Shown here one piece after another: positions 9,818 to 19,037 of a DNA stretch of 64,000 nt. Positions within the stretch are counted from its first letter, which is position 1; each line of letters starts with the position of its first letter. The DNA is taken from the NCBI RefSeq assembly GCF_900129095.1, contig NZ_FQVA01000001.1, positions 434,001-498,000 on the forward strand, read 5' to 3'. The notes below the pieces were generated by a model. It searched no databases. It saw only the letters and a list, made by a program, of their open reading frames with translations, and was not told the DNA's origin. The translations under genes were made by a program, and so were the position numbers. The stretch is from Microbulbifer donghaiensis. GTDB lineage: Bacteria; Pseudomonadota; Gammaproteobacteria; Pseudomonadales; Cellvibrionaceae.

Positions 9818-10332
9818 AGGTCTTCTCCGGAGAAATGGATATCGGTGACTGAAACCATAGATCTCAACCTTGTCGGTGTGGAGCTTTTCCCGTCAGTTAC
9901 TGCGCCATATCAGTGACCGGGTTCAAGCGCGCGCGCCTATGCCATGGGCCTCCGTGACTAGCATTCCGTCCTCGACCTCTCCCCGAACACCGGCACTGTG
10001 AATACGCAGGGGCCGTTATGCGGTGCCGAGCCACAAGATAGACCGGGTTTCCGGCGGCAGCGCTGCGCTTTTCTCAACAATCTGTATCCCAATTCTCACT
10101 TCGAGTGTTTGGACAACTGACCAGTGCCCGAGCATCCGCAGCCGCGGAAGCGGCATGTGTAAACAAACGCCTCGATAGAGGATTCCGACTGTTATGAAAA
10201 CTGTTTCACCTATCACGATCTGCTCTAAGCAGCCCGATAGTGCCGATACCGGTAGGACGCCCGTCAAAGGAGGTATAAGTGGACGCATTTCCGCACATTT
10301 ATGGTGATTAGCTAGGCTATACATTGGCGGCG
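9818..10332. other. Intergenic region upstream of the TVP38-GH-GT4-phosphodiesterase operon
   Basis: About 510 bases. The only long frame (10016-10324 minus) has no protein-like character. This stretch should hold the operon promoter; I cannot point to one with confidence. Confidence 0.5.
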
Positions 10333-11079
10333 ATGAAATCTCGTGGCACGGCGGTGCTCCAGAGCGAATCTATGGCGGTACGGTATTCCCCTATTCTGTT
10401 CCTTTTCGTCTGCATCCTGGTTGTGTCTGTCGCCGTGGGGCTGCTGTTCTATTTCGACCTGGACGACCGCATCATCGAGCTATTGCAGTGGATGGAAAGC
10501 CGCGGCTGGCGGGCCACTCTGTGGTTTATCGTGATCATCGCGCTGGCCATAGTGGTACTGGCGCCCGGGGTGATCTTTACGATGGGCGCGGGATTCGTAT
10601 TCGGGGTCATTAAAGGAACTTTACTGGTGATTGCCGGAACAGTGTTGGGGTCGACAATCGCATTCCTGATCGCTCGCTACCTGTTCGGCGAGCGGCCTTC
10701 CCGCTGGATCATGTCCCATATCAAGCCGCCGACGATCGGTGAAGTGATTCGGAAGGAGGGGTGGCGCATGATCATGTTGACGCGCCTGGTACCCCTCTTC
10801 CCCTTCAAACTGTCCAATTATTTCTTTGGGCTGACACCGGTACGGCTGCGGGATTTTGTGCTCGGCAATGCGATCGGCATCATTCCGCTTACGCTGCACA
10901 ATGTTTATGTCGGCTCTATCGCCGCAGATCTGACCACCATGGGGCAGATGGAAGAACGTACGCCGGTGCAATGGGCGCTGTACGGTATCGGCTTCGTACT
11001 GGCAGTCATTGCCGTTATCGGGCTGACGCGTATGGCGCGCCGGGCCCTGAAGGAAAAAATAGAAAGCGAGGATCTGTGA
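10333..11079 (+). CDS. TVP38/TMEM64 (VTT/SNARE-associated) family membrane protein
   Basis: About 248 residues with five to six hydrophobic helices. The family signature lies in the middle: AIVVLAPGVIFTMGAGFVFG, then GSTIAFLIARYL and LTRLVPLFPFKLSNYFFGLT, matching the re-entrant loop and Arg/Pro pattern of VTT-domain proteins (DedA relatives). Relatives act in the inner membrane and are linked to lipid scrambling or transport and membrane homeostasis. The start could be TTG 10324, ATG 10333 or ATG 10372; none has a strong ribosome site. The stop overlaps the next start (TGATG at 11077-11081), so this is the first gene of a tight four-gene operon with a GH-like protein, a glycosyltransferase and a phosphodiesterase, hinting at an envelope glycan or lipid. 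Confidence 0.85.
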   Translation: MKSRGTAVLQSESMAVRYSPILFLFVCILVVSVAVGLLFYFDLDDRIIELLQWMESRGWRATLWFIVIIALAIVVLAPGVIFTMGAGFVFGVIKGTLLVIAGTVLGSTIAFLIARYLFGERPSRWIMSHIKPPTIGEVIRKEGWRMIMLTRLVPLFPFKLSNYFFGLTPVRLRDFVLGNAIGIIPLTLHNVYVGSIAADLTTMGQMEERTPVQWALYGIGFVLAVIAVIGLTRMARRALKEKIESEDL

Positions 11080-13319
11080 TGCCCTGGATGAAATGGCTCC
11101 CCTGGCGTTTCTTTGTGCGCAGGTTTGCCACCGCGCACGGTTTCCTTGACCCACTTACGCTGATGGCGAGGCTGCAGAGGTTCGCGGAACCGTCGGAGGT
11201 CAGTGAACCAATCGAATTGCTGCGTGCCGGTGCGGTCTTTCACGCGCGCGCGCTAATTAACAGCAAAGTCATCCAGCACAACCTCGACTGGGTCTGGCCC
11301 TACTGGATTGAGCGGCAATTCGATCCCCGCGACGAGTCCTTTATCCCGCGGGCCTTTTCCATTACCCATTGCAACCTCAGTCACCGCAACTGGACCGCCG
11401 TGGGCCTGCCGGATTGCGAGGAAATGCCCGTCGTGGATCCGCGCGGCCTGCTGACGCCGCACTATGACGGTTGGTCGATTGACGCCTGGGTCGTCAGTGA
11501 CAAAGGCGAACAGCTGATCCCGTCAAAAATCCTGAACTGCGACCAGCGACTGGAACTCGACGAAAACATTTCCGTTGTCACCGAGTCCGCACAGGACGGC
11601 CTGCGACTGCACAATTGCGCCAGGGTGGAACTGGACAAGAGCGGCGCACACTGCCTGCTGGACCTGAAGGCGGAGTGCCCTGCCGGGGGCTGGCTGGTGG
11701 TAACCCTGCGACCATGCAATCCGGAGGGCGTGAGTTTTGTACACAAGGTCCGCCTGGATGAAAACCGCCATCGCTGGCTGATTGAAGACAAGTTCGCCGT
11801 CCACTTTGAGCAACCGGTAGAAAAGCACCTGGCCTCCGACTATCGCCATGGCGACATCTATCTGCACCTGCAGGACGAAGGCGGCCGCGTACACGGGGAG
11901 TGTGAAGTGGGTATGGCGTCGGCCGCCGCGCTATTCCGCATCGAAGACGGCAAGCCGCTGCGTATTGGTGTTCGTATTCCGCTGCACACCGAGAAACAGA
12001 AAAAGCCGACGCCGCTGACCTGGCCGGACAGTCTGCAGGGCCACTGCGCCATGCTGGTGCCCGACACACAGTTTCAGTTCCTCTACGACGCGGCCATTCG
12101 CACCCTGGTGCTCCACTCACCGAAGGATGTGTACCCGGGCCCCTACACCTACAAGCGCTTCTGGTTCCGCGATGCCGCCTTTATGATCCAGTCACTACTC
12201 CAGGCGGGCCTGGTGGACCGGGCCGAGCGCGCGCTGGATCAGTTTCCACACCGCCAGAAACGCGATGGCTTCTTCCACTCGCAGGACGGCGAGTGGGATT
12301 CCAATGGCGAGGCTCTGTGGATTTTGGATCTCTACTGCCAGCTGACCAATCGACCTCTCAAAGCGGCGTGGCGCGAACCGGTGCTGAAGGGGGCCAGCTG
12401 GATCAACGACAAACGGCTGCCGAAAGACGGCAGCCGATGCGCCGGGCTGCTGCCGGCGGGTTTCAGTGCCGAACATCTGGGTCCGAATGACTGCTACTAC
12501 TGGGACGATTTCTGGGGCGTTGGCGGTCTGCGCGCCGCCGCGGCAATCTGCTCGCGCGAAGGCCTCGAGAACGACGCACACCTGTTTAACGCACAGGCCC
12601 ATGATTTCCAGCAGACCATCGACGAAAGCCTGTCTGCCGGCATGGCAAGACTGGGCAGACCGGCAATGCCCGCGTCGCCAAACCGGCGGCTCGACGCCGG
12701 CGCGATCGGCTCCATTGCCGCCGGCTACCCGCTGCAACTGTACCCACCGGACGATCCGCGCCTCACCGATCTCGCCAATTTCCTGATCGACAACTGTTTT
12801 GTCAGCGGTGGATTCTTCCAGGATATGATCCACTCGGGCATCAATGCCTATCTGACACTGCATATCGCCCAGGTATTGTTGCGCGCTGGCGACCCGCGCT
12901 GCCTGGACCTGATGCGCTGCGTGGCGCGCCTCGCTTCGCCCACCGGCCAGTGGCCCGAGGCCATTCACCCGCACTCTCTCGGCGGCTGCATGGGTGACGG
13001 CCAGCACGCCTGGGCCGCAGCGGAATGGGTGACGATGCAGCGCAACTGCTTTGTGCGCGAGGAAGGCGACACCCTGGTACTCGCTTCCGGATTGCCGCCG
13101 GAGTGGCTCGTCAACGAAGCGGCCGATGAGCCGATTCGCTTCGGTCCCGCCCTCACCCGCTTCGGCAAGGTCAGCCTGGAGATCACGCCCGGAGCGAGTC
13201 CGCGCGTGTCCTGGCTCGCCGAGTGGTACCGGGGCAGCCCGAAAATCGAGATCCGCGCGCTCGGATTCAAGCCGGTCACCGCGGCACCGGAAGCCAACCA
13301 CGTGGAGCTCAGTGCTTAG
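11079..13319 (+). CDS. Glycogen-debranching/six-hairpin glycosidase-like protein
   Basis: 746 residues, starting in the TGATG overlap with the upstream stop. The N-terminal half is beta-rich. The C-terminal half (~residues 340-700) resembles the (alpha/alpha)6 barrel of amylo-1,6-glucosidase and GH15-type enzymes: FRDAAFMIQSLLQAGLVDRA, then DGEWDSNGEALWILDLY with a candidate acid Glu, then YYWDDFWGVGGLRAA and a late GQWPEAIHP. No signal peptide is seen, so it is probably cytoplasmic. With GT4 directly downstream, the pair may build or trim a glucan or glycolipid. The exact substrate is unknown. Hydrolase fold is likely, and debranching activity is inference. Confidence 0.75.
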   Translation: MPWMKWLPWRFFVRRFATAHGFLDPLTLMARLQRFAEPSEVSEPIELLRAGAVFHARALINSKVIQHNLDWVWPYWIERQFDPRDESFIPRAFSITHCNLSHRNWTAVGLPDCEEMPVVDPRGLLTPHYDGWSIDAWVVSDKGEQLIPSKILNCDQRLELDENISVVTESAQDGLRLHNCARVELDKSGAHCLLDLKAECPAGGWLVVTLRPCNPEGVSFVHKVRLDENRHRWLIEDKFAVHFEQPVEKHLASDYRHGDIYLHLQDEGGRVHGECEVGMASAAALFRIEDGKPLRIGVRIPLHTEKQKKPTPLTWPDSLQGHCAMLVPDTQFQFLYDAAIRTLVLHSPKDVYPGPYTYKRFWFRDAAFMIQSLLQAGLVDRAERALDQFPHRQKRDGFFHSQDGEWDSNGEALWILDLYCQLTNRPLKAAWREPVLKGASWINDKRLPKDGSRCAGLLPAGFSAEHLGPNDCYYWDDFWGVGGLRAAAAICSREGLENDAHLFNAQAHDFQQTIDESLSAGMARLGRPAMPASPNRRLDAGAIGSIAAGYPLQLYPPDDPRLTDLANFLIDNCFVSGGFFQDMIHSGINAYLTLHIAQVLLRAGDPRCLDLMRCVARLASPTGQWPEAIHPHSLGGCMGDGQHAWAAAEWVTMQRNCFVREEGDTLVLASGLPPEWLVNEAADEPIRFGPALTRFGKVSLEITPGASPRVSWLAEWYRGSPKIEIRALGFKPVTAAPEANHVELSA

Positions 13320-13328
13320 GCCGCCCCT

Positions 13329-14603
13329 ATGAACATCGTCATGCTCACCAACACCTATCTGCCCCACGTTGGCGGTGTGGCGCGTTCGGTATCCGCGTTT
13401 AGCGATGAATATCGTAAACGCGGCCACAGGGTGTTGATTGTCGCTCCGGAGTTTCCCGACAAGGTGCCCGATGAGCAAGACGTGGTACGCATTCATGCCA
13501 TCCAGAATTTCAATGGCAGCGACTTTTCGGTGGCCCTGCCCTTCTCCGGCGACCTGAGTGAACGCCTCGACGAATTCTCTCCGGACATCGTTCATTCGCA
13601 TCACCCTTTCCTGCTCGGCATGAGCGCCCTGCGGGTGGCTCGCGAGCGGGAGCTGCCGCTGGTTTTTACCCACCACACGCTGTACGAACGCTACACCCAC
13701 TATGTGCCGGCCGATTCCCAGGCGTTAAAACGCTTCGTGATCGAACTGGCCACGCGCTATGCCAACCTGGCTAGCCAGGTATTCGCACCCAGCCAGAGTA
13801 TTGCCGAGCTATTGCGCGAACGCGGCGTTAAGTCGCCGATCGCGGAAGTGCCAACCGGCGTGCAACTGGAACAGTTTGCCGGTGGCGAAGGTACCAAGAT
13901 GCGCAGCCGCCTGGGCATTCCAGAGTCCGCGTTTGTGATCGGCCATCTCGGCAGGCTCGCGCGAGAAAAGAATCTGGAATTCCTCGCGACGGCGACGGCC
14001 GAATTCATGGCGCTGCACGCCGATGCGCATTTCCTGCTGGTCGGCAGCGGGCCTCTCGCCGAACAGCTGAAGGTCCTGTTCGCCAGCCGCGGCCTGGCCG
14101 AACGTCTTCACATGCCGGGTACGCTGCTCGGCGACGACCAGCGCGATGCCTACAGTGCGATGGATGCGTTTGTTTTCGCCTCCACCAGTGAAACCCAGGG
14201 GATGGTGCTGAGTGAAGCGATGGCCGCGGGTGTGCCGGTCATCGCGCTGGATGCCAACGGTACCCGTGAAGTGGTATGCGACGGTGCCAACGGTCGACTG
14301 GTGATGCGTGAGGAGCTAGGCGATTTTGTCGCCGCCACGGAATGGCTCTATGGCCGTTCAGCGGAACAGCGCCAGGCGCTATCGAAAGCCGCACTGAGCA
14401 CCGCACAGGATTTTTCCATGGAGAACTGTGCGCAGCGCGCCCTCGACCTGTATGCGCCACTGCTTACACAGCACTGGCCACTGGACGACTCGCTCTACGC
14501 GCAGTGGTCGCGCCTGCGCAATCTCATCGGCGCACAATGGGAAATTCTCGAGGGCGTCACCGGTGCCGCCGGAGCCGCCCTGACAAACTCACCACAACGA
14601 TAA
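13329..14603 (+). CDS. GT4-family glycosyltransferase
   Basis: 424 residues, 9 bases after the previous stop. The N-terminal Rossmann half opens with MNIVMLTNTYLPHVGGVARS (the GGxxR acceptor loop typical of GT4) and contains DIVHSHHPFLLG and FTHHTLYERYTHY. The C-terminal half contains the donor site: LGRLAREKNLEFL, HFLLVGSGPLAEQL, and the E-x7-E motif ETQGMVLSE followed by AMAAGVPVIALDANGTREVV. The family transfers nucleotide-sugar residues with retention, often onto lipids (it resembles diacylglycerol and phosphatidylinositol sugar transferases). The third gene of the operon. The acceptor is not determinable here. Confidence 0.9.
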   Translation: MNIVMLTNTYLPHVGGVARSVSAFSDEYRKRGHRVLIVAPEFPDKVPDEQDVVRIHAIQNFNGSDFSVALPFSGDLSERLDEFSPDIVHSHHPFLLGMSALRVARERELPLVFTHHTLYERYTHYVPADSQALKRFVIELATRYANLASQVFAPSQSIAELLRERGVKSPIAEVPTGVQLEQFAGGEGTKMRSRLGIPESAFVIGHLGRLAREKNLEFLATATAEFMALHADAHFLLVGSGPLAEQLKVLFASRGLAERLHMPGTLLGDDQRDAYSAMDAFVFASTSETQGMVLSEAMAAGVPVIALDANGTREVVCDGANGRLVMREELGDFVAATEWLYGRSAEQRQALSKAALSTAQDFSMENCAQRALDLYAPLLTQHWPLDDSLYAQWSRLRNLIGAQWEILEGVTGAAGAALTNSPQR

Positions 14604-14616
14604 CAGTCGGGCCGCG

Positions 14617-17052
14617 ATGCTGAGCCGAATTGGATCTACTCTGCGCCGCTGGCGCCGCCGCTTCAGCCGCAGCGAGTGGATGGCGCATCTGCTCGGCCTG
14701 TCCACCAGCGAAAGCGCCCCCAGTGATCCCGGCCTGATCCTGATTCAGGTGGACGGCCTCGCCTACCCGCAATTTAAGAGGGCCATGGCCAAGGGTCGCC
14801 TGCCGTTTATGAAACGGCTGATCAAAAAGGAGCACTACCACCTCGAGCACCTGTACCCGGGGATCCCGACAACCACACCCGCAGTCCAGGCGGAGCTTTT
14901 CTATGGCGAGCGCCAGGTCGTGCCGGCATTCTGCTTTTTGATGCATGAAACTGGCGAGCTCGGTCGCATGTACGACCCGGAGGTCGCCGCGCTGGTGGAA
15001 AAAAGGATCACCGCAAAGGGCCGCAACCCCCTGCTGAAAGGTGGCAGCTGCTACCTGAGCCTGTTCCGCGCCGGCACCGAGCACGGCGAAGCGCACTTCT
15101 GCCCCGCCGATCAGGGCTGGGGGCCGGCGCTGCGAGAGGCGAGCCCGTGGAAGGTCTTCCTGCTTTTGCTTACCAATGCCTGGAGCCTGGTGCGTACCGG
15201 TGCGCTGATCGTGGTGGAATTCGTGCTGGCGCTGGTCGACTGCGTACGCGGTGTGATCCAGGGGCAGGACCTGATGCGCGAGCTGATGTTCGTGCCGACG
15301 CGGGTCGCGGTTACCATCCTGATGCGCGAGCTCTGTACCATCGGGGTCAAAATCGACATCGCCCGCGGCCTGCCGATTATCTATGTCAATCTGCTCGGCT
15401 ACGATGAACAGGCCCACCGCCGCGGCCCGCGCTCCGCCTTTGCCCACTGGGTGCTAAAGGGCATCGACGACGCCATCCGCCGTATCTGGCGCGCCGCGCA
15501 CGCGTCCGACCGCCGCCATTACGATGTATGGATTTTCTCCGACCACGGTCAGGAACAGACCACACCCTACGAGGAGCACTTCGGGCGCAGTCTGGGCGAC
15601 GCCCTGTCCGAGGCACTGTCAGAGTTACCGGCAAAGCGGAGCCTACACCGCAGAAAGAGCGGTCGGGGCGTACAGCTGGAACGCGCGCGGCTGTTCGGCA
15701 GCGAGTGGATGGAGAAGATGATCCGGGAGGACGAATCAGAATCCCCCGACGCCAGTTCGCCGCTGGCACTGGCGGCACTGGGCCCGGTAGCCATGCTCTA
15801 CAACGTGGACATGAACGGCCACAGCCGCGCCGATATCGCCCGCCTGATCGTCGAGAAGGCCAGTGTGCCACTGGTGCTCTATCGAACCGATCCCGACGAT
15901 CCCGCTGCGCCGGTGCACGGCTGGTGGCGGGAGGGGGCCGTGCGACTGCCGGAGGACGGCGCCAAACTGTTGGGCAGCGGACACTCGTTTCCGATACAGA
16001 CCACCGCCGATATGATCCGTCTGTGCAGCCATCCGGATGCCGGCGACTTTATGATGTACGGCTGGTGCGACGGTCAGGATCCGCCGCTGACCTTCGCGAT
16101 GGAAAACGGCAGTCACGGCGGTGTGGGGCCCAACGAGACCCACGCCTTCGCCCTGATGCCGGAGGATATACCGCCGCCGGATCCCAAACGGGGCCACTGG
16201 CGCCCGCAGGAACTCCGTTCGACGGCCCGCGCCTATTTGCGCGGTGTCAGACCCGCCGCGGTCAAGCACCGACCGCAGCGGGGCAACACGCTGCGGGTAA
16301 TGACCTATAACGTCCACAGCTGCCGCGGCCTGGACGGTAAGCTGTCGCCACAGCGCATTGCCCGGGTCATCGCCCGCTACCAGCCGGATGTCGTGGCGCT
16401 GCAGGAGCTGGACGTGATGCGCGAACGCAGCGGCAGCCTGGACCAGGCCGAGCGGCTCGCGCGGCTGCTGGCGATGAATGTCCAGTTCCACCCGGCCCTG
16501 CACCTGGAAGAGGAGCGCTACGGCGACGCGATACTGACGCACCTCCCCGTGCGTCTGGCCAAGAAAGGTATTCTGCCGGGCCCGCCGCCTGGCCAGAGTG
16601 GCCTCTTCAATCCGGCCGCCGATGAGCCGCGCGGTGCCGTGTGGGTAGAGGTCCAGCACAATGGCCAGAAGCTGCACATCATCAACACCCATCTGGGGCT
16701 CTCCCGGGCCGAGCGCCTGCGCCAGGTAGATGCCCTGCTGGGAGAGGAATGGCTGGGGCACCCCGACTGCGACGGCCCCAGGATCCTGGTGGGGGACTTC
16801 AATACGCTGCCGAGTTCGGCCGAGTGCAAGCGACTGGCCGGACACCTGCGCGATGCCCAGGTACAGGCACCCGACCATAATCCGCAGGGAACCTTTTTCA
16901 GCCGCATGCCGACGCTGCGTATCGATCACGTCTATGTCAGCCCCGACATCAAGGTGAAAGGAGTGCTGGTACCGCAGACGGAGCTGACCCGTCAGGCGTC
17001 AGATCACCTGCCGCTGATCGTCGATATAGAGCTGCCGGACGGGAAAAGCTGA
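14617..17052 (+). CDS. Fusion of type I phosphodiesterase (alkaline phosphatase fold) and EEP (exonuclease-endonuclease-phosphatase) domain
   Basis: 811 residues, fourth gene of the operon. Residues ~40-540 are an alkaline-phosphatase-superfamily phosphodiesterase: metal motif LILIQVDGLAYPQF, a nucleophile region PGIPTTTPAVQAELFYG, NLLGYDEQAHRRGP and IFSDHGQEQTTPYEE. A hydrophobic patch around residues 180-210 suggests membrane association. Residues ~558-809 are a complete EEP domain: MTYNVHSCRGLDGK, VVALQELDVM, INTHLGLS, ILVGDFNTLPSS, IDHVYVS and ASDHLPLIVDI. Both catalytic sites look intact. EEP domains of this sort often cleave phosphodiesters in lipids or nucleic acids; placed after GT4 and VTT genes, a lipid-linked glycan substrate is a reasonable inference. 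The double fusion is unusual. Confidence 0.85.
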   Translation: MLSRIGSTLRRWRRRFSRSEWMAHLLGLSTSESAPSDPGLILIQVDGLAYPQFKRAMAKGRLPFMKRLIKKEHYHLEHLYPGIPTTTPAVQAELFYGERQVVPAFCFLMHETGELGRMYDPEVAALVEKRITAKGRNPLLKGGSCYLSLFRAGTEHGEAHFCPADQGWGPALREASPWKVFLLLLTNAWSLVRTGALIVVEFVLALVDCVRGVIQGQDLMRELMFVPTRVAVTILMRELCTIGVKIDIARGLPIIYVNLLGYDEQAHRRGPRSAFAHWVLKGIDDAIRRIWRAAHASDRRHYDVWIFSDHGQEQTTPYEEHFGRSLGDALSEALSELPAKRSLHRRKSGRGVQLERARLFGSEWMEKMIREDESESPDASSPLALAALGPVAMLYNVDMNGHSRADIARLIVEKASVPLVLYRTDPDDPAAPVHGWWREGAVRLPEDGAKLLGSGHSFPIQTTADMIRLCSHPDAGDFMMYGWCDGQDPPLTFAMENGSHGGVGPNETHAFALMPEDIPPPDPKRGHWRPQELRSTARAYLRGVRPAAVKHRPQRGNTLRVMTYNVHSCRGLDGKLSPQRIARVIARYQPDVVALQELDVMRERSGSLDQAERLARLLAMNVQFHPALHLEEERYGDAILTHLPVRLAKKGILPGPPPGQSGLFNPAADEPRGAVWVEVQHNGQKLHIINTHLGLSRAERLRQVDALLGEEWLGHPDCDGPRILVGDFNTLPSSAECKRLAGHLRDAQVQAPDHNPQGTFFSRMPTLRIDHVYVSPDIKVKGVLVPQTELTRQASDHLPLIVDIELPDGKS

Positions 17053-17189
17053 GGTCTGCGGCGGTTGAAATCCGGCGCACGAACCCCAATCTATGGCTTT
17101 AACCTTGCGGCTAAAATCCGCAAAGAACGCAGGGGTTTTGCCGATCTGTCGTGAATCTGTCGCCAGTAGTGGCGAACTGCCCGGCTGAC

Positions 17190-17218
17190 TTGATGGTCCA
17201 AACCACTGCCTATATGAT
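17190..17218 (+). promoter_or_regulatory. Probable sigma-70 promoter of the Bax-inhibitor gene
   Basis: TTGATG (17190-17195), 17-base spacer, TATGAT (17213-17218). The start codon follows 30 bases later, leaving room for the AGGAG site. Confidence 0.6.
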
Positions 17219-17248
17219 TCTCGTATCTTTCACTAGCAGGAGTCGCTA

Positions 17249-17926
17249 ATGCAGCCGCAAGTCTATACCCAAACCCGTGCACTGGATCGCTCGGAATCGG
17301 CGAAGGTACTGCGCAATACCTATGCCCTTCTCGCCATGACCGTACTGTTCAGCGCCTTTACCGCCGGTATCGCCATGGCGATTGGCATGAGCCGCGGCGT
17401 TGGCATCATCTGTTCCCTGGCCGCGCTGGGCCTGATCTGGTTCGTGCTGCCGCGCACCGCCAACTCCGGCAAAGGTATCGGTGTCGTTTTCGCGTTTACC
17501 GGCCTGCTCGGTGCCTCCCTGGGCCCGATCCTGAATTACTACATATCGGCGGGTGCCGGCCAGGTGATCACCCAGGCACTTGGTACAACCGCGCTGATTT
17601 TCTTCGCGCTGTCCGCCTATGTACTGACAACCCGCAAAGACTTCAGCTTTATGGGCGGCTTCCTGTTTGTCGGCCTGATCGCAGTACTGGTCTGTGCGCT
17701 CGGCATGATGATCGCCAGCTTCTTCGGCGTGCACATGCCGTTGGCCAGCGTGGCCCTGAGCGGCGTGATCGCCCTGCTGTTCTCCGGCTTCATCTTGTAT
17801 GACACCAGCCGCATCGTGAACGGTGGCGAGACCAACTACATTATGGCGACTACATCCCTGTACATCTCCATTCTGAACCTGTTCACCAGCCTGCTGCACA
17901 TCTTCGGCTTCGCCTCCGACGATTAA
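17249..17926 (+). CDS. yccA: Bax inhibitor-1/YccA family membrane protein
   Basis: 225 residues with seven hydrophobic helices and the family pattern: N-terminal VLRNTYALLAMTVLFSAFTA, TTRKDFSFMGGFLF in the middle, ILYDTSRIVNGGETNYI near helix 6-7 and a C-terminal ISILNLFTSLLHIFG ending FASDD. In E. coli, YccA binds FtsH and modulates its protease activity; BI-1 relatives leak Ca2+/H+. The gene has its own promoter (17190-17218) and terminator (17956-17980), so it is monocistronic. Confidence 0.92.
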   Translation: MQPQVYTQTRALDRSESAKVLRNTYALLAMTVLFSAFTAGIAMAIGMSRGVGIICSLAALGLIWFVLPRTANSGKGIGVVFAFTGLLGASLGPILNYYISAGAGQVITQALGTTALIFFALSAYVLTTRKDFSFMGGFLFVGLIAVLVCALGMMIASFFGVHMPLASVALSGVIALLFSGFILYDTSRIVNGGETNYIMATTSLYISILNLFTSLLHIFGFASDD

Positions 17927-17955
17927 GCCCCCGCAGCTGTCTGTGGTAAGAACCG

Positions 17956-17980
17956 ATGCCCCGCACTGCGGGGCATTTTA
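17956..17980 (+). terminator. Rho-independent terminator after yccA
   Basis: Perfect 9-bp stem ATGCCCCGC / GCGGGGCAT with ACT loop (17956-17976), followed by TTTTA. It lies just before tusD. Confidence 0.8.
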
Positions 17981-17994
17981 CTATCCGGCCCCCT

Positions 17995-18387
17995 ATGAAA
18001 TTTTCCCTCGCCGTCTACTCCGCCCCCCACTCGTCGCAAGCCGCCGCCAGTGCGCTGCGCTTCGCGCGTGCGCTGCTGCGTGAAGGGCACCAGCTCTACC
18101 GGGTATTTTTCTACTGTGACGGCGTGCACAACGGCAGCAGCCTCAGCGCACCGCCGCAGGATGAAACGGACCTGCTGGCCGGCTGGCAGGCGCTGCAGCA
18201 ACAGCACCAGCTGGATCTGGTTGTCTGTATCGCCGCCGCACAGCGGCGCGGTGTCCTCAGCGACAGCGAGGCCAGCCGGCTGGAAAAACCCGCGGCCAAT
18301 CTCGCCGCGGGCTTTGAGCTGGCCGGACTCGGCCAACTGGCCGACGCGGTGGCACAGTCGGACCGCCTGGTGACTTTCGGAGGCTGA
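17995..18387 (+). CDS. tusD: Sulfurtransferase TusD
   Basis: 130 residues of the DsrE family. TusD with TusB and TusC forms the heterohexamer that carries persulfide sulfur from TusA to TusE and MnmA for 2-thiolation of tRNA wobble uridine. The active-site Cys is present at residue 78 (LDLVVCIAAAQRRGV), the same position as in the E. coli protein. The ATG at 17995 aligns with the family N-terminus KFSLAVYSAP. It is the first gene of tusDCBE; the next gene starts 2 bases after its stop. Confidence 0.95.
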   Translation: MKFSLAVYSAPHSSQAAASALRFARALLREGHQLYRVFFYCDGVHNGSSLSAPPQDETDLLAGWQALQQQHQLDLVVCIAAAQRRGVLSDSEASRLEKPAANLAAGFELAGLGQLADAVAQSDRLVTFGG

Positions 18388-18389
18388 CC

Positions 18390-18752
18390 ATGACAAAACG
18401 CATTCTCGCCCTGTGCCGCCAGGCACCCTACGGCAATGCACTGGCCCGCGAAGGCCTGGAGGCCGTGCTGGCCGCCGCGGCCATGGACCAGGTCGCCGAC
18501 CTGTTGTTCTGCGGCGACGGGGTCTTCCAGTTGCTGCCGGAACAGTCTCCCGCCGGCATCGGGCAGAAGAGCCTGCAGCGCAACCTGCAGGCACTGCCGC
18601 TGTTCGGCGTCGAGCAGGCCTATGTCTGTACCAAGAGCCTGGCGCAGCGCGGTCTCGACCTGGAGGCACTGAGCCAGGGGCAGCTGCCGCTCGTACCCGT
18701 CGACGACAGCGCCGCACTGATCGCCACCTATGATTCGGTCCTGAGTTTCTAA
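18390..18752 (+). CDS. tusC: Sulfur relay protein TusC
   Basis: 120 residues, DsrE/DsrF-like, with the family start ILALCRQAPYGNALAREGLE, the core LLFCGDGVFQLLPEQSP and SLAQRGL. It is the non-catalytic subunit of TusBCD. Sits between tusD and tusB with 2-3-base gaps, an operon. Confidence 0.95.
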   Translation: MTKRILALCRQAPYGNALAREGLEAVLAAAAMDQVADLLFCGDGVFQLLPEQSPAGIGQKSLQRNLQALPLFGVEQAYVCTKSLAQRGLDLEALSQGQLPLVPVDDSAALIATYDSVLSF

Positions 18753-18755
18753 TTT

Positions 18756-19037
18756 ATGAGCCTGCATATCGTCAGCAAATCCCCCTTCTCCAGTACCGCG
18801 CTCAGCGACTGTCTCGACGCCTTTGCCGAGGGCGACGCCCTGTTGCTGATCGAAGACGGGGTCTACGCGCTCAGCGGGCGCATGAGCGAGCGACCGGCGG
18901 TCCAGCCGGTATACTGTCTCGCGGCGGATGCCGCCGCCCGCGGCCTGCAGATACCCGACTCGGTCACCGCCGTCGACGACGCCGGCTGGGTCGCGCTCTG
19001 CGCCGAACACAACCCCGTAGTCAGCTGGTTCAAATGA
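18756..19037 (+). CDS. tusB: Sulfur relay protein TusB (DsrH)
   Basis: 93 residues: MSLHIVSKSPFSSTALSDCL, ALLLIEDGVYAL and C-terminal NPVVSWFK fit TusB/DsrH. It is the third subunit of the TusBCD relay. Its stop overlaps the start of tusE (ATGATG at 19034-19039), indicating coupled translation. Confidence 0.93.
   Translation: MSLHIVSKSPFSSTALSDCLDAFAEGDALLLIEDGVYALSGRMSERPAVQPVYCLAADAAARGLQIPDSVTAVDDAGWVALCAEHNPVVSWFK

Noticed and set aside
10761-11078. N-terminal extension of the GH-like protein
   Set aside because: It reads the VTT gene in another frame; the start in the TGATG overlap is the real one.
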